From Conus ventricosus (Eukaryota; Mollusca; Gastropoda; Neogastropoda; Conidae), in contig CM031614.1 of NCBI GenBank assembly GCA_018398815.1, forward strand, positions 47,728,681 to 47,792,680: 64,000 bases of DNA. Direction: 5' to 3'. Within the stretch, counting starts at the first letter, position 1. Every line of letters starts with the position of its first letter. Both the position numbers and the translations under genes were made by a program. The notes under the pieces are model-generated. The model had not been told where the DNA came from, made no database searches, and worked only from the letters and a program-made list of their open reading frames with translations. Below are positions 23,531 to 32,851 of this stretch, one piece after another.

Positions 23531-23623
23531 GTGAGTATGAGTTTCATTCTTTCCATCCTCCCAGGAAAATCTTATTTGGGGTGGGTGTAAAGCTTTAGAA
23601 TGAGTCCTTGTAACAAATGTGTG

Positions 23624-23709
<86 letters not shown>

Positions 23710-23845
23710 CGTGCGTTTGCATTTCCATGTGTGTTTGTTTGTGAGTGTTTGTGTGTGCACGTGCACACATTTATGTGTGCATGCACACGTTTTTGCGTGC
23801 ATGCGTACTAGTGTGCGTTTGTGCATAGGCATGGTTGTGTAATGT

Positions 23846-23892
<47 letters not shown>

Positions 23893-24816
23893 ACGCATTT
23901 TTTGCACTTAGCCTACCAAGCTTGGAACACGGACAGAACTGGGTGATATGTCAAACCTGTACAAGTTTGTAAATGGCATCTATCAAAGTGCATGTTTTGA
24001 TGTCTTTACAAGCAGAGGCAGTTGAAGAATTTCTTCAAAGCTGTGTAAAGGACATCACAGACTTCTAAACTGGGGCAAATTTCTGCTCTGAGTGGTTGCT
24101 TAATATATGGAATAGTCTCTCCAGGTCTGTGGTGACGTTTCCTGGCATTAACATCATTAAAACATGCCTGGACGCCCACTGGAAAGACCTCCCTACTGTA
24201 TACAACTCAGACTGTTTCCAGGAGCAAAGCCGATCTAGAGCTTCTCACTGTGTGTGCCAAGTTAGGCTGTGTTTCATAGGACTTGTGAACAGGCCTCACG
24301 GACCTCAAGCACCGAATCAGTTCAAATTTAAGAACATTACTCCTAGGTGAAACTGATTATATTTCTTTAAGAAATTGTCCAGTCGGTTGCTATGCATCCT
24401 GCACTGCTCTTGGATCAAGTTTTGATGAGCCTCTGGTTTTTTTCCATATTCATGTGTACAGCTCTGAATTTGAACATTGCTTGCTAAAGGATGAGTCACT
24501 CTTCATAAAATGTGATGCACATACGAAAAGTTAAGTTACCAAGTAAAGTGGCAACAGAGTGCATATGAATGCTCCCATCAGCATGTACAGAAATCACCAA
24601 ATGCTGTAACAGTCTTGGCAAACTGTCCGGAAGTGACATTTTGGTTTGATTGTTTCAATCTTAACGAGTGTATGTGAATGAGTGGACGATTCTCACTCTC
24701 CGACTAAACTATCGAGTATTACCACGGTGTTTGAATGTTTGCTTTTTTGTCAGATGACTAAACGGATCTTTTGAATAGATATCTGAGTGCAGCATAATCA
24801 AAGGACCCCAAGGGAA

Positions 24817-24852
<36 letters not shown>

Positions 24853-24910
24853 ACTGTGTGTCCATCGACAAGAATCTTACTCTAACTTTCAAGCCATGTT
24901 ACGTGTTCAG
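23531..24910 (+). other. intron with GT tracts, LINE remnant and poly-C
   Basis: (GT)n followed by (GA)n at about 23619-23710, a second GT tract at about 23846-23890, a LINE remnant (separate entry), and a 35-base poly-C tract at 24818-24852, only about 60 bp before the acceptor. Confidence 0.8.
23922..24240 (+). mobile_element. LINE reverse-transcriptase C-terminal remnant
   Basis: In broken frames the + strand reads 'LPSLEHGQN..GDMSNLYKF', 'VNGIYQS' and 'LLNIWNSLSRSVVTFPGINI' with 'TCLDAHWKDLP'. This is the usual end of a non-LTR reverse transcriptase ('SLE.RR.RGDMI..YK ... VVN.WNSLP..VV.APS.N.FK..LD.HW'). Highly decayed. Confidence 0.65.
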
Positions 24911-25127
24911 AGTGCCCCAAGGGAAGGCCCCCCACTTCACCCAGAAGCCCACCATAAAGCAGCAGCAGAACCTCATCATCATGTCATGCTCGCTGGAAGC
25001 CAGTCCTGCCCCACAGATACGCTGGTTCCGCGATGACACAGAGATCAAGGCTGGGGGTCGCTATGTTGTCAACCTTCAGCGTGACCTTTCTGGTGCTGAC
25101 CGCCACGCTGCTGTTCTTCAGATAAAG
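24911..25127 (+). CDS. twitchin-like exon: Ig domain 3, N-terminal part
   Basis: Acceptor GTTCAG, donor AAG|GTAGAC; in phase 2, out phase 0. Reads 'VPQGKAPHFTQKPTIKQQQN', 'LIIMSCSLEASPAPQIRWFR' and 'DDTEIKAGGRYVVNLQRD', with the conserved Cys and Trp. It ends at 'AAVLQIK', before the D-x-G-x-Y strand, which is on the next exon. Frame intact. Confidence 0.92.
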
Positions 25128-25439
25128 GTAGACTGCCGCAGTGAACAGATGGGCGAAGAATGGAGTCTAAGATGGATAGATCTGTGCTGAGTAGGATGAT
25201 GAGATGTGTTCAGCTTAACTGGCTTTAGTTTCAAGCAGAATCAGAGACACAAAAATGGGCATCAGCAAACAAACAAGAAAATAGGCTTTCCATAGTACCA
25301 TTCTGACTGGATCAACTCACTGGTGGTGTATATGGTGACACCATGTTGAAATCATCCTTTAGAGGAAGTGATGCAAATGATCTTCAATGAAAAGACGTGT
25401 AAAAACCAAGTAGTTGTATTGATATGTACAATAGCTCAA

Positions 25440-26340
25440 TAATTACTGAGTAAATAGGCTCTATAGCCCAGTGGTTAGTGTGTAGATATGCACTATAGCC
25501 CAATAGTAAGCGTGCTGGTATGCACTACAGCACAGTGGCTAGTGCGTAAGTATGCACAATAACCCAAAGACCAGTGTGTGGATGCGCGCACCTTAGCTCA
25601 GTAATTAGTGTGTCACAGACACTAAAAATCAGAGGTCAGAGTGTGTACATGCGCTGTCATTCAATGGTTAGTGTTTAGACAGGCACAATCTCCCAGCAGC
25701 CAGTGTGCCGCTCTTTGGTTATTGAGAAGTCAGGCACTCTATCCCAGTGGTTAGAGTAGATATGCAGTATAGCTCAGTGATCTGTGTGTAAACAGGGACT
25801 ATATCCCAGATGGTTGGTGCATAGATAAACACTAGGACTCAGTGGTTAATGTGAACAGAGACACTATCCCAGTGGTTAGACAAGGACTATGTAAGTGCTT
25901 AGTGTGTAGATATGTACTATATTCCGGTAGTTAATCTGTAGATTGGGACCATATCCAGCAGTTTGTGTGCAGATGGAGACTATATCCAAGTGGTTAGTGT
26001 AGTAAAATGTATAATGGCTTAGTGGTTAGTGTGTTGATGGAGACCATATCCCAGTGGTTAGTGTGTAGATATGCACTATATACCAGTTGTTAGTGTGTAG
26101 ATATGCAGTATAACCCGGTTGTTAGTTTGTAGATATGCTCTATATCTCAGAAGTTAGTTTGTAGATACGTAGTATATGTCAATGATTAGTTTGTAAATCA
26201 TCATCAGACACTTTTCTCGTGTAAATCATCATCAGACACTTTTCTCGTAGTTAGTGTATCACCAGGCATTATGAACTGGTGGTTAATGTACGGTAAAGCA
26301 CTGTATCCCAGTAGTCCAGTCATCAGAGAACTGGACTTTA
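25440..26340 (+). repeat. degenerate ~33-bp minisatellite
   Basis: About 25 decayed units with the words 'AGTGGTTAGTGTGTAGATAT' and 'GCACTATAGCCC'. Unit length varies by a few bases. The phrase 'AAATCATCATCAGACACTTT' occurs twice in a row near 26197-26245, a local duplication. Confidence 0.85.
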
Positions 26341-26812
26341 ATCCTGATAGTTTGAGATAAGTAGTTTTGATTTCTAATGGTGCGCGGTGATGTAGACACC
26401 ATAATTTGATAATTTATCTCCTTCTCTCTTTCTTTTTTTTATGATCAAATTTTCTCTGTGTACACACGCACGCACGCACGCACGCACGCATGCATGCACA
26501 CACACACACACACGCACATGCACACACACATTCGTATGTGTGCCTGGACACACCTCAATCATTCACACTCACACACTCATACTCATGCAGATGAACAAAA
26601 ATGCACATTAAATGCAAATTAAAGATCATGTCAGCATTCAAGGGCCAGTGGAAACACAAACACAACCAATGTACACATACCCTAAACACACGGACCACTT
26701 CTTAGTGAAGCAAATGAATAGGCTTAGGTGACAAACGAACTGAAATGCTACAAGTTGAAATATTGCTAATGATATAGCATAGTGTAATGCAGCATAATGA
26801 CTAGCACGGGAG

Positions 26813-26870
26813 CAGAGGTAAGGCAAGGTAATGTTGCTTATAGCCCAGCTGACCGCAAAGGGCACGGGGG
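26813..26870 (-). mobile_element. solo LINE 3' tail
   Basis: The reverse complement reads 'CCCTTTGCGGTCAGCTGGGC' then 'TATAAGCAACATTACCTT'. This is nearly the same as the last ~50 bp of the LINE at 37847-39572. No coding part is attached. It is either a severely 5'-truncated LINE copy or a SINE that shares the LINE tail. Confidence 0.75.
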
Positions 26871-26936
26871 CAGAAAAAAAGCTGGAATCTTGATAATGAC
26901 AAAATAATAACAAAATTGTAACCTGTCTTTGAACAG

Positions 26937-27027
26937 GATCCTCAACAGAACGATGGTGGCATCTACAAGTGCATAGCAGCCAACGACTTGGGAGAGTCCA
27001 ATGCCAACATCACTCTCAACTTTTCAG
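26937..27027 (+). CDS. twitchin-like exon: Ig domain 3, C-terminal part
   Basis: Acceptor TTGAACAG, donor CAG|GTTGGT; in phase 0, out phase 1; 91 bp. Reads 'DPQQNDGGIYKCIAANDLGE' and 'SNANITLNFS', the F and G strands with D-G-G-x-Y. It completes the domain from 24911. Confidence 0.93.
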
Positions 27028-28977
27028 GTTGGTATTCTGTGCTGAGTTATACGTAAAGAAACATGGGAAAGAGCACCCGTCTGATCCTGCGCAGATCAGT
27101 TCATGGAGTGGGGGGCTTGCATTTGCAATAATGACCAAGTTGATTTTCAGTTCAGTACTAAGAATGATGAACATGAAAACTGGCCTTCTTCTGTTGCCTG
27201 CTTAAATACGTTGTCATTTTGATTGTGTCATTGTAATATGAGCCAGGGTCTCTCCGATCCTCTCCTCTGTGTTGGTTACGCATGCTAGCCATATCACTTG
27301 ATGTTTCAGGCTCAGTGATGAAGGACTGAAAATAGATTTGTTGTTGTGTCATGACATAACTATTTGGCCATTTTTTTAAGGTGCAGCAGACTTACCAAAA
27401 AATAACCAAAGCGTGCAGTCTTTATTAAGTTAACTTTTGAAAATGTCTTTCATCTATCAAAAGTTGGATCTCTCTTTGGAATGACAATTGCTTTCATTTG
27501 GCCATCTCGTTAGGGAAAGAGTTACCTCTGACCTGTCTCAAAACAACACTCGCAGAATAAAAAGTTTATAAAGAAATCGTTCACAGTTACAGGAAATAAC
27601 TGTGCGCTGTTAGACGATCAAACTAACAGCCTGTATGTATACTGTATCTTGGAGAGAGCCTCATATATATGCTAAACTCAATATCCTGACAAAATAATAA
27701 TTTCAGCCCATCACACTTTGTCAGCATGGTGCTGAAGTTAAAACTTGCGCGTGTCACCATTGAGTTAACATGCATGTAACCTGACAACAACAATGACTAA
27801 ACAGGGGGGGGGGGGGGGGGGAGGGGAATAGTTAACTACATAAAAAACAGAGGGCACAGTGTCATGTAGTATCAGACCTGGATGGAGCTCCATTGCATTA
27901 TCTTTCTTCTCCTTAAGTTTCAAAACAGAGTCACTGAGGGCGGAAAATGAAGCAAAATTTATAAAGAGAGGGGGTTAGTTACGCCAAGGACATAGACAAA
28001 CAAAGTACAGAGCAAGACACAATGCATTTCGACCTCTTGGGTCTTCTTCAGGCAAAAACAAATAACATTTAGGGCAGTGAAAACGAAGAACGAGAAACCC
28101 CTTCTCATATTCGGCACACGCACACCTCACTTTGGATCCCCACCCCCATATCCATTTCTGTGGTAAGTTGGTGTTATAAAGTCTCCAGTGTCTGTGTTTT
28201 GATGAACATGGCGGTATCATGTGAAATAGAACATTTGCTCGCTGTGGTTCCATACTAAGTTATCATTATTGTCTTTAGGAGGCTTGTGAAGCTGTCATGC
28301 ATATTGTTCACCAGAACAGGTTCCACTGAACACCATCGAGGGAGCCCAGTAGCAGTGCAGTTCTCCTCTGGTGGGTTGCCAAGAGTACCGTAAATATACA
28401 AATCCCTCTGGACTGCAACACTAGGACTGGATGAGCATGAGTATAGCAATGTTTAGGCTGCCAGAATTAACAGCATGGGAATAATAAAGTTGAAAGGGTA
28501 TGAAAAATAAGTCAGAAGCAAAATCTTGATATTAGGGAAAAAAGCCTCTCCATACAGTATTCAATATTTATACTAGCAGTTACTTCCACAAGGATTCCAA
28601 AGAAAATGAACTTGGTTCCACTTACCTGAAGGTAATTTCGTATGTTCAGTCACTCATTTTTCAACCTTTCACAATCATAGAAAAGATATTAACCTTGAAG
28701 TGTTTCAGTGTAAATGAAATCACGCGGAGTCTTACACATATGTGTGCGTGCGCATGTGTGTGTGCGTGAATTTGTAGATATATGTGTGAGTTTGTGTGTG
28801 GGGGTACACATGAGGGTAGGTATAAGCCTATCTGTATGCATTTGGGCAGACAGAGCCTAACAGTTCACATGTTACCAAGCATCACAACTTACATAGTAAC
28901 CTTGTGATTTGTGGCCAGTTAATATGATTCATCAAGTCTGCTGATCACCATAACATATTACCATGCCTATGTCGCAG
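27028..28977 (+). other. intron, no notable element
   Basis: AT-rich. Contains a poly-G tract at 27804-27821. No exon, retroelement protein or tandem repeat recognised. Confidence 0.6.
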
Positions 28978-29204
28978 CGGGACAAGCCCCCAAGCCAGCA
29001 GGCTTTCCCCCAACATTCACAGAGAAGCCGGTGGTGACGCAGGAGGCAGGAGGCAAGAACATCCTCATCACGTGTCCATGCACGGCTAGCCCCAAGCCTT
29101 CTGTGGTGTGGCTGAAAGGAATCATTCCCCTTAAAGCCAGCGCGCGCATTCTGCCATCCATGGAGGAGAAGGGCAACAATTACACCCTCAAACTGCAGAT
29201 CTTG
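28978..29204 (+). CDS. twitchin-like exon: Ig domain 4, N-terminal part
   Basis: Acceptor GTCGCAG, donor TTG|GTGAGT; in phase 1, out phase 0. Reads 'AGQAPKPAGFPPTFTEKPVV', 'KNILITCPCTASPKPSVVWL' and 'NNYTLKLQIL', with the conserved Cys and Trp and a Pro-rich lead-in. Its donor is also the first unit of the adjacent minisatellite (see findings). Confidence 0.93.
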
Positions 29205-31050
29205 GTGAGTGAGGTTGGCTTCATCACTTCATGGGGAGGGGACTGGCTTGTCAGCATCATGGTGGGTAGGGGTAGCATATTCACATCATGGTGAATGGGG
29301 TTGGCGTTGGCTTTTTCATGGCTTGTTTATGTCATGGTCAGTGGATTGGCTTGTTAACATCATGGTGGATAGCATTGGCTTGGCTTGTTCACATCATCGT
29401 GAGTATGGTTGGCTTGTTCACATCATGGTGAGTGTGGTTGGCTTGATCGCATCACAGTGAATGTGGTTGGCTTGTTCACATCACAGTGAATGTGGTTGGC
29501 TTGTTCACATCACAGTGAATGTGGTTGGCTTGTTCACATCATGGTGAATGTGGTTGGCTTGTTCACATCACCGTGAATGTGGTTGGCTTGTTTACATCAT
29601 GGTGAATGTAGATGGCTTGTTCACATCATGGTGAATGTGGATGGCTTGTTCACATCATGGTGAATGTGGTTGGCTTTTTTACATCACGGTGAATGTGGTT
29701 GGCTTGTTTACATCACAGTGAATGTAGATGGCTTGTTCACATCATGGTGAATGTGGATGGCTTGTTCACATCATGGTGAATGTGGATGACTTGTTCACAT
29801 CACGGTGAATGTGGTTGGCTTCTTCACTTATCATGGGTTGAGTTGGCTTGTTCACATCACGGTGATGGGGCTAACTTGTTCACATTACAGTGAGTGGGGG
29901 TAGCTTGTTTACAGGATGGAGAGTGATGTTGGCTTGTTCACATCATAGTGTGAGTGGCAGGCTTACTCACATCATGATGATTTAGGTTGGCTTGTTTAAA
30001 CCATTGCTAGTGGGATTGACCTGCTCATGTCATTGGTAGAGATTAGCTTGTTCACATGGTGAGTGGGGTTTGCTTGTTCACATCGTAGTGGATGGAGTTG
30101 GCTTGTTCATTTCATGAAGGGGTCGATTTGTTCACATGGTGAGTGGAATTGGCTCGTTCGCATCACAGTGGGTGGAGTTGGCTTGTTCATTAATCATGGT
30201 GGGGTTGATTTGTTCACATGGTGAGTGGGGTTGGTTTGTTCACATCATAGTGGGTGGAATTGGCTTGTTCATTTCATGATGGGGCTGATTTGTTCACATG
30301 GTGAGTGGGGTTGGCTTGTTCACGTCATGGTGAGAGGCTTTGCTTGTTGACATCATGGTAAACAGGGTTGTCGTGTTCACATGTTGAAATTAGTCGGTTT
30401 GTTCATGTCATAGTGAGTGGGACTGGCTTGTTCACATCATGGTAATTGGGGATGGCTTGTTTATATCATGGTGAGCATGGTTGTCTTGTTGATATAATGG
30501 TGAGTGATATTTTGTTATGGTGAGTGGGGTCTGTCTTCTTGTCATGGTTGTGGGGATTGTTCATTCAAATGGTTTGTGGGGTTGTTCATGTCATGGCCAG
30601 AAAGAATGGGTTGTTCACACCTTGGTGAGTGGGCATAGCTTGTTCACATCATAGTCAGTGAGGTTGGTTGGTTCACATTATAGTGAATGGGGCTGGCTTG
30701 TTCACATCATGATGAATAAGGCTGGCTTGTTTATGTAATTGGAAGTGTAGTTAATGTGTTCACACGATGTGATTGGGGCTACCTTGTTCACATCACGGTG
30801 AATGTGACTGGCTTGTTTATGTGATGGGAAGTGTAGTTGATGTGTGTTCACACCATGCAAGTGGGGTTGGCTTGTTCACATCGTTGTGAGTGGGGTTGGC
30901 TTGTTCACATCATGGTGAATATGGCTGGCTTGTTTATGTCATGTGAAGTGTAGTTGGTGTGTTCACACCATAGTGAGTTGGCTCGTTAACATTTTGATGA
31001 GTGGGGTTGGCTTGTGCATGTCACGGTGATTTGGGTCGATACGGGATGGA
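29205..31050 (+). repeat. ~29-bp minisatellite starting at a splice donor
   Basis: Unit of about 29 bp with the words 'GTGAGTGGGGTTGGCTTGTT' and 'CACATCATG', or 'GTGAATGTGG' in place of GTGAGTGGGG. Roughly 60 units fill nearly the whole intron. Copies near 29440-29800 are the most uniform; later ones are decayed. The first unit, starting at 29205, is the intron's own 5' splice site ('GTGAGTGAGGTTGGCTTCAT'). Confidence 0.92.
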
Positions 31051-31264
31051 CTTATTCTTTTATCTCTAAGGGAAAGCAGCTTTTTCAGAATTTCTGCTAT
31101 GATTTGGTAAGGGGGAGGTGGTGGTAGTGGAAGGATTCTAGATCGTTTGGTAAATACGAAACATGTGTACATGTATTTGAGGACATAACCACACTCTCAC
31201 TCACACATGCACAGAAGTTTGTCTGGATGGTTTTGGCACAGAGTTGTGTTTGTGTTGTGTGCAG

Positions 31265-31356
31265 AATGTAACCAGGGCAGATGGAGGACAATACAAAGTG
31301 ACCGCCAAGAACGACTTGGGAGAAGGAAGTGCCAACATTTCCATCAACTTAGAACC
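31265..31356 (+). CDS. twitchin-like exon: Ig domain 4, C-terminal part
   Basis: Acceptor TGTGCAG, donor CC|GTATGT; in phase 0, out phase 2; 92 bp. Reads 'NVTRADGGQYKVTAKNDLGE' and 'GSANISINLEP'. It completes the domain from 28978. The donor merges into a GT microsatellite. Confidence 0.93.
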
Positions 31357-31403
31357 GTATGTGTTTGTGTGTGTGTGTGTGTTTGTATGTGTGTGTGTGT
31401 GAG

Positions 31404-31465
<62 letters not shown>

Positions 31466-31551
31466 CGTGCACACATCCACAAGTAAGTGAATGAGGAGAG
31501 AGAGAGAGAGATGTGTGTGAATGTGTGTGTGTGTGTGTTGTGTGTGTGTGT

Positions 31552-31588
<37 letters not shown>

Positions 31589-31906
31589 CGTACGTGTGCG
31601 TGCATGCATGTGTGCGTGTATGTAGAGAGAGAGAGGGAAGGGAAGTGGGGGGAGGGTATTGTGTGTGCGTGCGTGAGTGTGTATGTGTGTGTGCATGCAT
31701 GTAGGCATGTCTCTGTGTTTAAGCACATGTATGTTTGAACACGTATTACATTGTTATATACAATACGCATAAATGGAAGAATTTTCCTTAATCTAAATAC
31801 ATTCCACGCTAGTCCCATGTTATTATCATCTCATTTTAAATGATACAAGATCAGAACATAAGAGTAGAAGAAGGTGAAACCTGAGTGCTTTCTGATTGGC
31901 TGACAG
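31357..31906 (+). repeat. short intron made mostly of (GT)n
   Basis: From the donor GTATGTGTTTGTGTG onward, GT tracts with AGAG and GCGT interruptions extend to about 31710. Only the last ~200 bp is unique sequence. Confidence 0.88.
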
Positions 31907-32119
31907 TCCCAAGGAAGCTGCCCCCAGCCCCAAGGAGCACCAGCTGTCACCCTGGAAGACAACGGTCGTATGATTGTGATCCGGCAAGCCATCATCTGCC
32001 CCAGTAAGCCCACAGGGGTGTGGCATTTTGGCAACCAGCCTATCAGCCCCATCGGCCGTCTGAAGACTGACATCACCAAGGAGGGAGACGTCTTCTACAT
32101 GATCCTCAAGATCCCCAAC
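31907..32119 (+). CDS. twitchin-like exon: Ig domain 5, N-terminal part (probable 1-bp loss)
   Basis: Acceptor GCTGACAG, donor AAC|GTAAGA. From about 31937 the frame reads 'APAVTLEDNGRMIVIRQAII', 'CPSKPTGVWHFGNQPISPIG' and 'ITKEGDVFYMILKIPN', an I-set domain with Cys and Trp. The previous exon ends in phase 2. That phase gives P-P-K-E-A-A-P-S-P-K-E in the first 30 bases, a good linker, but then needs one more base near 31934-31937 (a GG/G position) to enter the Ig frame. The alternative is an acceptor at 31918-31919, which restores phase without any indel and shortens the linker. Either way the domain itself is clear. Confidence 0.85.
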
Positions 32120-32851
32120 GTAAGAAGTCTGAGTTGAAGCAGCTTTTGCTATTTTGTCCATGGAATTGACAGTTTAAAATGAATCGGTGAATAGTTGAAT
32201 GACCAACAGAATGATTTAGTGAATAAAACATGTAACCCTCCCCCCATCCCCCTTTCAATGACCCCTGCCCTCCCTGTCTCCCCTCCTTTTCCCACCCATT
32301 GCCACCCCTCCCCATTTCCCTCACCAAAATTAAAAGGCACTCACGTATATTCTGTATATCAGAACCTAATATGCGTATAGGATTAAAATCTAGTTTCTCA
32401 ACCACATAAATATTTTGCCAGTTCAGGGCCTTATAGATGTTGGCCCGTACATTTTAAATTGGGACAGGAGTCACTGAACCACTCAGCCACTTGGCAGGGC
32501 CTACTCTGGTGGGTTGCTCCATGACAGCCTGATACTGTCAGCTCCTTGGTGTGGCTGTGTATGGGAAAAATGAAATGAGTGAAATTCGATCATTTCCAAG
32601 GAAGAGTCCTGGAAGATGTGTCAGTAATAAAAGAACAGCCAGCAACAATTTTGTTCCCAAAAAATTGTCAAGCTGTGTGGACCTTGTTCTGAACACTGCC
32701 AGCTGTATTGTTTTACCTTGATGTAGACAGTCTCATTGAGACTGCTGTTGGCTGTGTTCAGTGGAAGTTACTGTCAGCTGTGATCTATTGAGATGACTGT
32801 TTTGATGTTTTAGGCTGAAGTGGCTATTGGCTTTATTCGTTTGAGATATCC
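32120..32851 (+). other. intron, 5' part
   Basis: Pyrimidine-rich stretch at about 32238-32320. The reverse complement of about 32475-32515 contains 'AGTGGCTGAGTGGTTCAGTG', faintly tRNA-like. From about 32700 diverged monomers of the following minisatellite are visible. Confidence 0.6.

Larger units (their letters stand above)
25128..26936 (+). other. intron with 33-bp minisatellite, CA tract and LINE tail
   Basis: Holds the three features listed separately (25440-26340 minisatellite, 26460-26530 CA/GCAC tract, 26813-26870 LINE tail). The remainder is unremarkable. Confidence 0.75.
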
